Shown here one piece after another: positions 10,945 to 21,419 of a DNA stretch of 64,000 nucleotides. Position 1 is the stretch's first letter. Each line of letters begins with the position of its first letter. A program made the translations under genes and the position numbers. Origin of the DNA: Dromiciops gliroides (taxonomy: Eukaryota > Chordata > Mammalia > Microbiotheria > Microbiotheriidae); assembly GCF_019393635.1 (NCBI RefSeq), contig NC_057863.1:4440191-4504190 (forward strand). Direction: 5' to 3'. The notes beneath the pieces were generated by a model that was not told where the DNA came from, did not search any database, and saw only the letters and a program-made list of their open reading frames with translations.

Positions 10945-12070
10945 ATCATTCCAAACTCAGTCAGTTGGTCAATGAACACTTATTGAGCACTTACTGTGTG
11001 CCAGGCATTATACTAAATGCTAGGGATACAAAAAGAGGCAAAAGGCAACCCCTGCCCTCAAGAAGCTTACAGTCTCATGAGAAAAACCATTCCCAAATGA
11101 ACAGGCACAAACAAATTATAAATAGAAGTAGGAAATACTTAGCGCAAGGAAAGCACTGGAATTGAGAGGTTGGGAGGGGCAGCTAGGTGGCACAGTGGAT
11201 AGAGCACCAGCCCTGGAGTCAGGAGTACCTGAGTTCAAATCCGGCCTCAGACACTTAACACTTACTAGCTGTGTGACCCTGGGCAAGTTACTTAACCCCA
11301 ATTGACTCACTAAAAAAACAAAAAAAGAGAGGTTGGGAAAGGCTTCCTGTGGAAGGTGGGATTTGGGTTGGGACTTATGAGAAGCTGGGAGCTCAGTAGG
11401 CTGAGTAGAGGACAGAGGAAGGGGCATGGGGGACAGCCAGAAAAAAAAATGGTCAGAGCCAAGAGATGGGAGTGCCTTGTTTGTGGATCAGCCAGAACTG
11501 AAGAGTGTGTGTTAGGGAGTCCGGTGTGAGAAGATGATGAGGTGGGAGGAGGTGGCTGGGTGATGGAGGCCTTGGAATACCAAACTGAGCATTTTATTTG
11601 CTCCTGGAAGCAGTAGGGAGCCGCTAGAGTTAATTGAGTAGGGGGTATGGCATGATCACACCTGGGTTTTAGTAAACTCACTGAATGGAGGGTGAATGGT
11701 GGATGGGCCGGGGTGAAGAGAGACTTGAAGCAGGCAGACCCACGAGCAAGCTCTTGTAGTCATCCAGGATTTGGGTGATGAGGGCCTGGTCCACGGTGGA
11801 GGCAGTGTCAGAGGAGAGAAGGGCATGCATTGGAGAGATAGGGCACCTTACTGAATATGGGGGATGTGAGATAGTGAGGAATCCAGGATGACTCCCAGGG
11901 CATGAGCCTGAGGGACTGGGAGGATGCTGTTGTCCTTTAGAGTAATAGGGAAGATAGGAGGCAGGGTTTAGGGGGAAAGATGAGTTCAGTTTTGACTGTA
12001 TTAAGTTAAGATGTCTGCCGGATGTCCAGTTTGAGATGTCAGAAAAGCAATCGGGGATGGGAGATTGGAA
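10945..12070 (-). repeat. L2 LINE fragment, reverse orientation, split by a SINE
   Basis: Begins with the reverse complement of the L2 terminus ('cacttactgtgtgccaggca'), then 'ctcaagaagcttacagtctca', 'ggaaaggcttcctgtggaag', 'ctggaagcagtagggagccg', 'ccaggatttgggtgatgagg' and 'gatgactcccagggcatgag'. The order equals that at 2041-3115. No frame survives. A SINE is nested at 11175-11328. Confidence 0.8.
11175..11328 (+). mobile_element. tRNA-type marsupial SINE (WSINE1-like), with TSD
   Basis: Full-length copy with head GGGGCAGCTAGGTGGCACAG and an (A)nC(A)n tail. GAGAGGTTGGGA occurs directly before and after it, a target duplication inside the minus-strand L2. It is therefore younger than that L2. 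Confidence 0.95.
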
Positions 12071-12839
12071 GTCAGCAGAGAGGTCTGGGCAGGATAATAG
12101 ATGGGAGAAACATCAGAAAAGGTCATGAAATCTATGGGAGCTGATATGGTCATCAAATTCCATGTTTAACCTTAATATCTTGATAAAGGAATTCTCAGCA
12201 CATACTTCCCAAAGTAAATTCACAATCTGCTTCTGAGGGCTGGACCATTTTTTATTATTATTACAATTAAGGTGATAAAGTAATCCCTTTTCCAAATCAA
12301 GTTCATCTTTTGCCATGATATTGCCCATACAGGAGTCAGACTTCCCCAGTGCTATCTCCCTATACAAGGATTAAGATAGCTTCTTATGGAGAATAAGGAA
12401 GAGAAACAAAACCCATTAACCACTTCCCTAATGCTCTGCAGGCACTAATCTCCACTCCAGAAGCATTACTGGGTTCTTATTTTATAGGCAAAAAAGTTTG
12501 TCCGAAGAACAAATTAATTCTGCAGAGGAGAGTCAATATCAGTAGCTGAAAGAAGAAATTCTGCAGGATAATCAGCCTGCCTCTTAGAATGAACTTCCCA
12601 AGCTCAAAACGATTCCCCAATTAATGGCTTTCACGGTGCAAAGCAGAAAAGGGTGGAAATAAACAAACGCTCAATCCATTAAAATCTTTCCAAAGGACCT
12701 GGGGGCGGTGGCAGTGGCTGCTGTGGGCATTGCAGACCAGAGGCTTCCTCGCGGCGTTTCTCTTTTCTACCCAGGGCACCCCTCCTTCTAGATTTCCACC
12801 TCATGTAATTACATCAATCCTTCACAGCTGTTTTTAAGC
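12071..12839. other. unique sequence with candidate regulatory element
   Basis: No repeat is recognised. About 12590-12700 has 'gattccccaattaatggctt' and 'tcaatccattaaaatctttc'. At 12803-12814 lies a perfect 12-bp palindrome ATGTAATTACAT containing a TAATTA core. These features suggest a homeodomain-type conserved element. No gene structure is visible. Confidence 0.3.
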
Positions 12840-13135
12840 AGTGTGGTTCAAGAAGTTTGGTGTTTTCCTGCAGGGATGGCAGCCTTTCCCCCCTCAGAAT
12901 CATCATGACCTAGAGCAGCTAGTTGGGCTGGTTGGGCTTCCTCTGTTAGTGCTTGCCCTTCGGCCTGAGTGCCCAACCCCAGCACCTGGGGACACTTTCC
13001 AGGTCTTCCTCCCGTTGGTGTGCATTTCCTTTGTCCTGAATCTGCTTTGGTGGCTCTGCGACATACAGACATGTGAAACACATGGCGTTGCACTCCATAA
13101 GCCCGCAGGGCTTCTGGTATAGAGACAGGCAATCA
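12840..13135. repeat. unclassified segment, possibly a repeat
   Basis: Higher in GC than its surroundings ('cttcggcctgagtgcccaac', 'ggggacactttccaggtctt'). Frames of 93-94 codons are open on both strands, but they overlap each other and show no recognisable protein. It reads like a dispersed element, but the family cannot be named. Confidence 0.3.
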
Positions 13136-13169
13136 TTAGTCAGTTATTAAAACCCACGTAGTAAATCAG

Positions 13170-13262
13170 CCAATCAACAAGCATTTATTAAGTAATTACT
13201 TTATTCTGGGTCCTCTGCCAAGTACTGGGGCTATGGAAACAAAAGTCAACCAGCCTCTGACC
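13170..13262 (-). repeat. L2 3' end, reverse
   Basis: 'caatcaacaagcatttattaag' and 'tctgccaagtactggggcta' are the L2 terminus in reverse. Confidence 0.65.
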
Positions 13263-13940
13263 TTGAGGAGTGTGACTTCTTCCTGAAGAATCATGGAATT
13301 CCAAGTAAATCAGGGTTTAGGTCCACATTGGTCAGGGGTTCTCTGGGTGCTGTCTGAAAGCAGCCCCAGGGAGAAGCTCTCTATGCACCTGGAGATGTCT
13401 GCAAGAGCTCCCACTGCCTTCAGAGCCCCTCTCTTATTGGTCGGCAGACTTGTCCCCCCTCAACCCATCACCCCTCTGGGGACCTCTGGCAACAAGTCTG
13501 ACACAACCAGGAATCTTTGGACTCTGCGTCAGTGCTAAGGCCAAGCATAGCACCTTCTCCCTTGTCCTCTCTCCATCCCATGCTCTTCTAACCTACCTGG
13601 GGAATTTGCAAAAGGAGTGTGTGCTCAGGGAACCTATGAAGGTTTAGCCTGCTCACAAGGCAGCACAAAAGAAGCAGTGGTTTTGTTGCTGGCAGAGGTA
13701 AGAGAGGCAAGATTCTGCAGCCTTTCTGCTTCCTTTAGCTTCTGTCCTAGCCCCACCCCTCCCTGGCATGCCAGTGAGTGAAGAAAACAGAGTTTATGAA
13801 GAGTTTGTTGGCAGAGAACCTTGCCTTCTTAGCTTGTGTTCTTTGCTCAAATCTATTTACATTCCAGTCTTGGAGGATCTTGGGAGTAAGGTTGGTCTTT
13901 TCACCCGAGCCTCTCAAACTGTTTCCTTATGAATTGGGGA
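13263..13940. other. unique sequence, nothing recognised
   Basis: No feature can be supported. Short frames overlap on the plus strand without known motifs. Confidence 0.4.
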
Positions 13941-13955
13941 CAGTTTTCCCCTATT

Positions 13956-13980
13956 CCTCTCCTCTCCTCTCCTCTCCTCT
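13956..13980. repeat. (CCTCT)n short tandem repeat
   Basis: Five consecutive CCTCT units. Confidence 0.9.
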
Positions 13981-13984
13981 TTTA

Positions 13985-14320
13985 TCTTCAATTCTCCCTT
14001 CTTGCTAGCTCTTCCCTACTCCCTACAAACATACTGGCCTCTTTCAACCTCTAAAAACTTTCACTTGACCATAAAATTCCCTCAGATTAATATTCCCTTT
14101 CTTCCCCTTCACAGCCAAATTCCCAGGAATGATCATTCCCATTTGCTCTCTTTACATCCTTAGCTCCCATTTACTTACCAACCTCTTGTAATTTAGCTTT
14201 TTACCTCATTATTGAATGGAACCTTCTCTTTCCAAGGCTATCAATGTTCTATTAGCTGCTAAATCTGAGCCTTTTGTCTGTCTTTATCCTTCTTTTCCTC
14301 TTTGCAGCATTTGCCATTGG
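13985..14320 (+). repeat. L2 internal fragment
   Basis: 'ccatttgctctctttacatc', 'cttaccaacctcttgtaat', 'ccaaggctatcaatgttct' and 'ccttcttttcctctttgcag' match the inner L2 region in plus orientation, strongly diverged. Confidence 0.6.
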
Positions 14321-14673
14321 GAAGGAGAAGGCTGCCTGCCTTCTGTGTATGTAACTTAGAAAGCACACTAGCCTTTTTGCCTTTGCGGGTCTTGTTTTCT
14401 CCCAACTTAATGACCATCTACACATTTAGCAGTGAACATGCTGGTGGGGGTTTGAAACCTCCTGTAATGCCAGTAATGTCTCTCTCACAGGGTTTCTGTG
14501 AACACCAAGTGAAGAGACATATGTGAAGTCTTAGATGGACACCAACTCTTACTATTACCAAAGTGGAAAGGCTTCTAATATGTGTGTGGTGATGGTGTGC
14601 ACGTGTGTACATGTGTCTGAAGACCAGCCTAGCTCAGGTAAGAGGCCCCTCACCAGAAAGATGGCCACCACCA

Positions 14674-14813
14674 GGGGGCTGTTAAGTGGCCCAGTGGAAA
14701 AATCACCGGCCCTGGATTCAGGAGAACCTGAGTTCAAATCCGGCCATAGACACTTGACACTTGCTAGCTGTGTGATCCTGGGCAAGTCCCTTAACCCTCA
14801 TTGCCCCACAAAA
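14674..14813 (+). mobile_element. tRNA-type marsupial SINE (WSINE1-like), with TSD
   Basis: Complete copy with mutated head (GGGGGCTGTTAAGTGGCCCA), intact B-box-like word and short A tail. Perfect 17-bp target duplication AAAGATGGCCACCACCA at 14657-14673 and 14814-14830. Confidence 0.95.
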
Positions 14814-14830
14814 AAAGATGGCCACCACCA

Positions 14831-15690
14831 CATGAAATGTTCTGGCTACATTAACTGACTAAGACAATCTCCTGAGGTGCAAGGAATGGTGGTCTTCTGG
14901 GGTCATAGGAGACCCTACAGCAAAGAAACCATAGGTTATTTCAACACAAGTGATGAGAGATTAGAGAAACATAAATATCATAGAGCAAAGAAGCCCGAAT
15001 TAACCAGATCACCCAGAAAATGGAATTATTGAGTAGATTTAATTATCTTGCTAAGTAAGAGTGAATGAGAAATCCAATTTTGTTTCTTTTCTGATTGTTG
15101 AAGATCTAATTTAGTTTCCTTTCTCTTCCTTAGTGAGTCTAGTGTAGTGAATATGACTCAGTATTTCTTTCTCAGTAGAGGATCTAAGGGCATGAGGTAC
15201 CTGTTGTAGGGGCATTTGAGTTGAGTACATACATTTCTTTCTCCCAATGCCTCATTGTCATCCTGGAGAAAATTCAGAACTTCTGCTGGACCTGTGTGTG
15301 TCAGGGGATGGGTATTCTTCCCCTTCATAGTACCCCTAAAGGTCCATTGCTAAAAGCTAAGGACAATGCTCTAGCCATTTGTCTATCCCAGAGGGGTCAG
15401 TTTGGTTCAGTGTCATGGGAGGAGGCTTTATTTTATAAGAGGCAGTTTCTCCAATGGGCTGGTCATATAGAGTGAGGACCAGGGCTAACTAAAGGAGAGG
15501 TCATGGGCTTTAATGATATCTAGGGGATGTCAGAAGACCTCAAGGAAAGTCTGCAGCATGTTGGGCAGGTGTTTTTGGAGGCTTTAGGGAAATAGGACTC
15601 ATGGAGAAGAAGGACAATGAGATGAGAAAGTGTGTAAAGTTTAAGACAGTGTGGATCACTCCATGGTGTTTGTGCTTCTGATAGCCTGCC
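14831..15690. other. unique sequence, nothing recognised
   Basis: No repeat, coding region or RNA gene recognised. Confidence 0.4.
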
Positions 15691-15825
15691 AAACTCAAGG
15701 TTTATTTTTATCTAACTGCAGATATCTATAATGAAAGAATGTCATCTCCAGTCACCTCAGATGCCAAAGACTTGGGTGTGTCTTTTCTTTAAAATGTCTC
15801 AAATTGGTTCCTTTTTTCAGACTAG

Positions 15826-15880
<55 letters not shown>

Positions 15881-15923
15881 AAGTAAAGGAAACAATTAAT
15901 TTAAAAATACAGTCCCCCAAAAG
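15691..15923 (+). repeat. 233-bp long direct repeat, copy A
   Basis: This stretch recurs at 20513-20746 with the same sequence apart from the length and edge of its (TA)n run (here 15828-15873). It ends at the centre of the perfect inverted repeat CCCCAAAAGATTTTGGGG (15915-15932). Identity over about 190 non-repetitive bases means a recent local duplication, gene conversion or an assembly artefact. It contains no gene. Confidence 0.95.
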
Positions 15924-16279
15924 ATTTTGGGGACATAATATTCAAAATAAATGAAGCTAAATTCATTAGGGTTCAGTAGACTCCTTGGAAGATGGAGCCC
16001 AAATTTGTGACAGGGAAGCTGAGACTGGGGAAGTCTGGATCAGGCAGGAGTTGAGCTGGGGTTAATATTATGTGCCATTAATCTCCATGCCCCTGTTTTC
16101 CCACTTGCCTATATCACTTCCCCAAGCATTTGAATCAGAGTGAGAATAAAACAAATATGCTTAATAGAAATGGAAGCATTGCTTCTGAAAAAAAATTAAA
16201 TATATTTGGCCTCTCCTTCCTATAGTCCCTATGTCACCTCTTTATTTGTTGTATTTTCGTGGGAGTATAGATTCATTAT

Positions 16280-16405
16280 ATTCTTCTATCAGATGTATAA
16301 CCTTGGGTAAGTCATTTCCCCTTAAAGGGCCTCCATTTTCTTATCTGTGGGTAGAAGGCCCTGAACCAGGTATTCTCTAAGATGCCTTAACAGTTGGAGA
16401 CTTGA
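16280..16405 (+). repeat. MIR-like SINE fragment
   Basis: 'aaccttgggtaagtcatttcc' and 'cctccattttcttatctgtg' are the MIR core and 3' part. Confidence 0.5.
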
Positions 16406-16611
16406 GGATTTACCAGACATTTTCTTTCAATAGTCAACCTTCCTCCATACATTTAAAATATAATTAAATTACCAAAACTGAATTTATAAATACATTTTCA
16501 AGAATAGATTGACTGAATAAAGTGAGGACCCCTACACATGCTTATCTTAACCTTGGATTTCCAGCTTGCCTGAGCATGCTTGAAAGATACTTTTGCACAT
16601 CAGAGAGACGT

Positions 16612-16776
16612 TTGTTATTTTTCAGTCATTCAGTCATGTTCCACTCTTTGTGACCCCAGGGACCATAAGATGCCAGGCATTTCTATTCTCCACTGTCTCT
16701 CAAAGTCCGCCCAAGTTCATATTCATTGTTTTCATGACACTCTCCATCCTCCTGCTATTCCCTTTTCCTTTTGCTT
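16612..16776 (-). mobile_element. BovB-like RTE LINE, 3' tail
   Basis: The plus strand reads the complement of a BovB tail: 'tgttccactctttgtgaccc', 'agggaccataagatgccagg' and 'ctcaaagtccgcccaagttc'. It breaks off at 16776 and resumes at 17676 ('ccttcaatctttgccaacat'), so an LTR was inserted into it. Confidence 0.85.
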
Positions 16777-17675
16777 TGTAAAAATATTTTAACTAGTTTG
16801 CCTAATTTGGGAGGACTAATCTAACTGGAGGACTAATCTGTGGCCTCTTGACTCACTGGCTATATGACTGCTATTAACTTAAATATGGGCCGTTTAAAAA
16901 TTTCTCCATACTGCTCCCAAATTGATAAGCAAAAGTTTAAGAAGCCTCTTAATTAAATAATCAAAGCAGAGTTTATTTATGAGATACAATTTAAACATAA
17001 AAATACAGGGAAATAAAATGTACAACCTGACTGCTTTCTGGCGCGTCTCTTTCCACCCGCCGCACCTGGAACTTTTTAGCTTCCTCCTGCGTACCAATGG
17101 ACCTTCTTCTTCTCCTAGTGCTCCTGCATCCCCTGGCCTCCTCACTTTCTCCAACCTCCTGTACCGTCTGTCTGTTCTGTCTGTTCTGTCTGTTCTGTCT
17201 GTTCTGTCTGTTCTGTCTGCTCCGTCAGCCCACCCCCCTGTCTGTCTAACTCCCTGGTATAAATATCTTCCTTCTCTCCACTCAAACCTCAGGGCTCCCT
17301 GCACCCTCCCCCACACCAAACTAATCCGCCCCCTGCCCTGGAACTGGGGCTGGGCTGGGGAGGCTCCACCACACCCAGAAGCCCGTGCCCCCCACCACTG
17401 CATGCCTGGGACCTTAGCATGGGCTACGCCAGAGCCCGGCCTGGATGAGCCCAGGATCTCTGGGATAGATCCCCTCAGGGTGGAGGGAGCTGGGGATTTT
17501 TCCCTAGGCATCTGACCTGGCCTCTCATACAGCCCACGGGGCTTTTTGGCTCAGTTGAAGCAGAGGTAGAGGGGCACCAGCCCCTCCCACACAGAAAAAA
17601 AACCCTGAGGGCCCAAGGCTTTCTAATCTCAGCCCAAACAATAGTAGGGTCCCCAAATCAAAATAATTTTCCACA
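16777..17675 (-). mobile_element. solo LTR (endogenous retrovirus) inside the BovB LINE
   Basis: The segment starts TG and ends CA (TGTAAAAATATTTT ... TTTTCCACA), as LTRs do, and splits a continuous BovB element. Flanks GCTT/GCCT are a 4-bp duplication with one mismatch. Read on the minus strand it has a TATA-like TATTTATACC (about 17260), a nonamer array behind it, and an AATAAA at about 16970 upstream of a presumed U5. Length is about 899 bp. No primer-binding site or gag/pol/env sequence adjoins it. A 205-codon minus frame and a 178-codon plus frame cross it, but both depend on the nonamer repeat. Confidence 0.7.
17164..17223. repeat. nonamer tandem array with TGTTCT hexamers
   Basis: The unit TGTTCTGTC repeats with exact 9-bp spacing. 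TGTTCT is intact at 17173, 17182, 17191, 17200 and 17209, with degenerate units at each end (CCGTCT, TGCTCC). TGTTCT is the half-site of steroid-receptor response elements of the GR/AR/PR class, and direct repeats spaced by 3 bp are known androgen-receptor type sites. The array lies downstream of the LTR's TATA-like box. Confidence 0.95.
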
Positions 17676-18510
17676 GCCTTCAATCTTTGCCAACATCAGG
17701 GTCTTTTCCAATGAGTCCTATGAGTCTTCTCATTATGTGGCCAAAGTATTTCAGCTTTAGTTTCAGTATTTGATCTTCCAGTGAATACCTTGAGTTAATT
17801 TCTTGAATTTCTTTAAAAATTGAATGATTTGACCTCCTTGTCATCTAAGGGACTTTCAAAACTTCTCCACCTCCACAATTCAAAAGCATTGATTCTACAG
17901 CACTAAGCTTTCCTTATAGGGCAACTCTCGCAGCCATACATTGTTACTGGAAAAACCATAGCTTTGACTACATTGACCTTGGCCTCTGCCTTTTGGTATA
18001 CTGTCCAGATTTGCCATCATTTTCCTTTTGAGAAGCAAGTGTCTTTTAATTTTATGGCTGTAGTTGCCATTTGCAGTGATCTTTGAGCCCAAGAGTATCA
18101 AATCTGACACTGCTTTCATTTGTTCTCCCTATTTGCCAGGAAGTGATGGGACCAGTTACCAAGCTCTATTGTTTTGATGTTTAGCTTCAAGCCCCCTTTT
18201 CTACTCTCCTCTTCAATCTCATCAAGAGGCTTCTTAATTCCTCTTCACTTTCTGCATATGGGAGATTGTGGGTGTTTCTCCCAGCAGCCTTCATCCTGAT
18301 TTTGGGTTTGTCCAGTCTGACTCTCCACAGCCTTTAAATAAATAAAGTAACAATGCACAGCCTCATCCTCCTTTTCCAATTTTAACCCGATTAGTTCTTC
18401 CTTGTTTGATTCTAACTGTTGCTTTTTGACCCACCTACAAGTTCTACAGGAGACCAGTAAGATGATCTGGTCCTCCCATCAGAGAGATGCATACCACCGT
18501 TAAAGGGAAC
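17676..18510 (-). pseudogene. BovB-like RTE LINE, decayed reverse transcriptase 3' domain
   Basis: Reading the minus strand, the stretch from about 18119 gives a protein segment with the BovB-type motif LGSKITANGNYSHKIKRHLL followed by NLDSIPKGRG (frame 17895-18119). Upstream on that strand, EESRKGGLKLNIK is visible. These match the RTE/BovB C-terminal region, as known from ruminant and other vertebrate BovB copies. Stops and frame changes make it inactive. It joins the tail at 16612-16776 once the LTR is removed. No 5' half is adjacent. Confidence 0.85.
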
Positions 18511-18654
18511 GTTTTCTAGTCAACAAGATTGGATAGACCTTGCCAGTGGCCACGAATGGAACATGGCTATCAGTTCAAATAGAGACTGTTTCATTGAATA
18601 TTTTTTTATCGCTGGTGACATCGTCACCCTCAGAGGGAGGACACCCCAGTGAGG

Positions 18655-18705
18655 TCACTTGCACATGTTTGGAGCTTAATAAATGTTTGTTAGATTGAAT
18701 CCTTG
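18655..18705 (+). repeat. L2 terminus
   Basis: 'ggagcttaataaatgtttgttaga' is the last part of L2, shown here without its body. Confidence 0.5.
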
Positions 18706-20084
18706 CATTATTATATACTTTTTAGTGTCTAATTTGTGTTCTGTGTAACTCAATAGTCTGATCTGTTGAACTAAGCAGATATGCTATTTTCAGTTGCTCC
18801 ATGAGCATGCTAAGTACTCACCCAAACTTGTAGGCAGAATAATCTGGAGTTAGTTAGACCCCCCAAAATACCAGGCTGTTATTTTGCAGTGATTTTTCCT
18901 GTCCCATTAAAAGTCAGTCAGACATTTCCACAAGGTCTTTCCCTGTCTGAAGCTTATTCATACTGGCACTGAGATAATTCTGTTCTTATCACAACTTAAA
19001 TGATGACAGTGCTTTCTAACATTTCATTTGCCACAAATGTTTGGAAATCTACCATTTTGTCACAATCCTGATGGTGTGTGCACATGTTCCATACACAACC
19101 CTTGTACATGTCAGACTAATTGCTGGTTTCCCACATAGTCCCAGCCCTTTCCAGATATCACCCCCAGAGTTCCATCAGCCTCCCAAAGGTGGAAGCAGCC
19201 ACAGCTCAACTAGTATCATTATTCTTAGCTGGGTATCTCCAGGGAGTCCTTTCATGCTTGGCAATATTGCCTGTGTTTTTGAGATTAAATGTAAACTTCT
19301 CTCAGAACAGCGGGGAGATGTGTGCTCAGTTGTCAAGACAGCAGCAGATCTTTGACCAAAAAGTGCCAAATTTTGAAAGAAGAAACAAAATACCAGGTAC
19401 TGAACCTGACTTCTGAGAAAAGAAATGTGGGTTCTTGGGGTTGACTCAAGGGAATGAAATTCAATCCTATCCCTGGAGATACCCCCAATGTAGCTTGCTC
19501 TAGGTTATTGAACAGGAGTGATGTGCAAGATGAGAAAATGAGTCAAGAACTGTGCTGCCTTCCTCTAGAACCCCATTCCTGGACCTAAGACATTCAAACC
19601 TTAGCAAGAAGCTATCAGCCAACTAGTACAATGCAGACCTGAACAAGGACCCCAGCTATAGGAGCATCTACTCAAAGACCTCCCATGAGGGGCAACCCTT
19701 CCATCATCCCAGGCATCCCCATCCATGTAGGGACAGGAAGCCTAAATTAGCTTTTATTCCATTTGCCTTCATTGCTCAAGTTCTGCCTTTGGGACCAAGA
19801 AGAACAAGGCTAATCCTTTTCCATAGGACAGACTTCAGATACTGGAAGCAGTTCTCATTTACCCACAGGGTCTTCTCTTTTTAATGAATTTCCTCAGTTC
19901 ATTTAATGAAAGCCCTTAGAAATATCACCATGGTTTAACAATTCCCCAGGCTATTATGAAGGTTCAAGCTTCCAGGATAGGGGAAGAGTTAAAAGGATTA
20001 TCACGGACAGGGCTGGAGGTGTCAGGATGCCTACCCATTCCATTCCCTTGTATCCTAAGACCTTTATTTATAGTCCTGGGTCTT
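18706..20084. other. unique sequence, nothing recognised
   Basis: No feature can be supported. Two overlapping plus frames of about 100 codons (19041-19416) have no recognisable motif. Confidence 0.4.
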
Positions 20085-20175
20085 TCATTGCCTGGATGTG
20101 TGACCTTGGTCAAGCCACTTATTTGTTGGAGGTTGTTCCCTCATCTGTGAAGTGAAGATAACAGGATTCGTCCAG
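20085..20175 (+). repeat. MIR-like SINE fragment
   Basis: 'tgtgaccttggtcaagccactt' followed by 'ccctcatctgtgaagtgaaga' is the MIR core and 3' part. Confidence 0.5.
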
Positions 20176-20184
20176 GCCAGCAAT

Positions 20185-20358
20185 GCTTCACTGCCATCCC
20201 TGGGTCTGAGCTCCCTTTTATGTATCACTTTCCCCCTACTAGAATGTAAACACCTTGAGAACAGGGGTTGCCTTGTTTTGTTACTTACATCTGTATTCCC
20301 AGCACTTGAGATAGTGTCTGGAACATTATAAGAGCCTAATAAATGTTTCTCTACTCAT
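20185..20358 (+). repeat. L2 3' end
   Basis: 'ctagaatgtaaacaccttgag', 'ttcccagcacttgagatagtg' and 'agagcctaataaatgttt' form the L2 terminus in order. Confidence 0.8.
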
Positions 20359-20445
20359 GTCATTCTTTCCACCAAGCAGCCTCAGATGGGGTTTGGACAA
20401 GGAAGGTCCTCAGGGTACGGTGGAGGGAAGGCAAGGGGGAAGAGG

Positions 20446-20494
20446 GCCTAATGGTCTCATCAGATAGAGTGGCTAATGGTCTCATCAGATAGAG
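20446..20494. repeat. 25-bp tandem duplication
   Basis: A unit containing CTAATGGTCTCATCAGATAG occurs twice in a row with 25-bp period and one or two differences at its left edge. Confidence 0.9.
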
Positions 20495-20512
20495 AGAAAT
20501 CAGAACCACAGA

Positions 20513-20648
20513 AAACTCAAGGTTTATTTTTATCTAACTGCAGATATCTATAATGAAAGAATGTCATCTCCAGTCACCTCAGATGCCAAAGACTTGGGTG
20601 TGTCTTTTCTTTAAAATGTCTCAAATTGGTTCCTTTTTTCAGACTAGG

Positions 20649-20700
<52 letters not shown>

Positions 20701-20743
20701 ATAAAGTAAAGGAAACAATTAATTTAAAAATACAGTCCCCCAA

Positions 20744-20746
<3 letters not shown>
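20513..20746 (+). repeat. 233-bp long direct repeat, copy B
   Basis: Second copy of 15691-15923 in the same orientation, 4.8 kb downstream. The non-repetitive parts read the same. The (TA)n run is slightly shorter and has extra TATG units. Right after the shared CCCCAAAAG the sequence turns into a (TG)n run instead of the palindrome found at copy A. Confidence 0.95.

Positions 20747-20783
<37 letters not shown>
20746..20783. repeat. (TG)n microsatellite
   Basis: Uninterrupted TG run directly at the right end of duplicated copy B. Confidence 0.95.
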
Positions 20784-20786
<3 letters not shown>

Positions 20787-21419
20787 CAGGGAGGTGGGAC
20801 CAAGGTGCTGCAGGTGGGTAAAGAGGGAGGCTAGAAGCAGAGTAGATTATACTTCTACCAAGGACAAGCTGTTCATTGTTTGTCTTCTGGTTGGATACCT
20901 CACTTTTATGGGTTCCTTGACATAAATGCATATATATTTATTTAACAGATTTGACATCTCATACATGTGCAGATGCCCTGCATCAGTGCCCACTACCCTT
21001 TCCTACCATTTCTTGTCCATGAACTCCCAGACATTCCTCTCAGCAGTCTTCCAACCTTCCTGGGACTAGACTTTTGTTTTTTTTCCCTGATGCTCAAGTA
21101 TGTAAGTAGAGCATCTGGGCTGTCCCATGTTTATCCCTTCTTTCCGCCACATAATGAGCCCATGTTCTTTTTAAGTCACACATTTCTCAGAGCACATCTT
21201 TTATTTATTCCATTTCTCTTTCATAATAGCCCCATGACATATGACTTACTCTGTGTTGTGACCCATTCAAGTACATTTCATTGCCCTTTGGAGGATTTCA
21301 GCTTAAATCTTCAGATTCTTGCATCCCATGAGCATCATTCATCCCACACCACCCTTTGTCTCAGGGCAATTTCCCAAAGGCTATATGGCCAGGTAGGTGT
21401 TCCATTTAATTCTGTGCCA
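20784..21419. other. unique sequence, nothing recognised
   Basis: A 160-codon plus frame (20967-21449) is open but has no known motif, an unlikely composition for a protein, and no matching context. No gene is called. Confidence 0.35.

Noticed and set aside
12840..13136. Overlapping frames of 77-94 codons on both strands
   Set aside because: They overlap one another, have no motif, and the region looks like a dispersed element.
17164..17223. CRISPR-like array
   Set aside because: Units are contiguous 9-mers without spacers and lie in a mammalian LTR.
16894..17515. Opposing frames of 205 (minus) and 178 (plus) codons
   Set aside because: Both cross an LTR and stay open because of the 9-bp repeat, which adds no stops. 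No family resemblance, and regulatory LTR sequence explains them.
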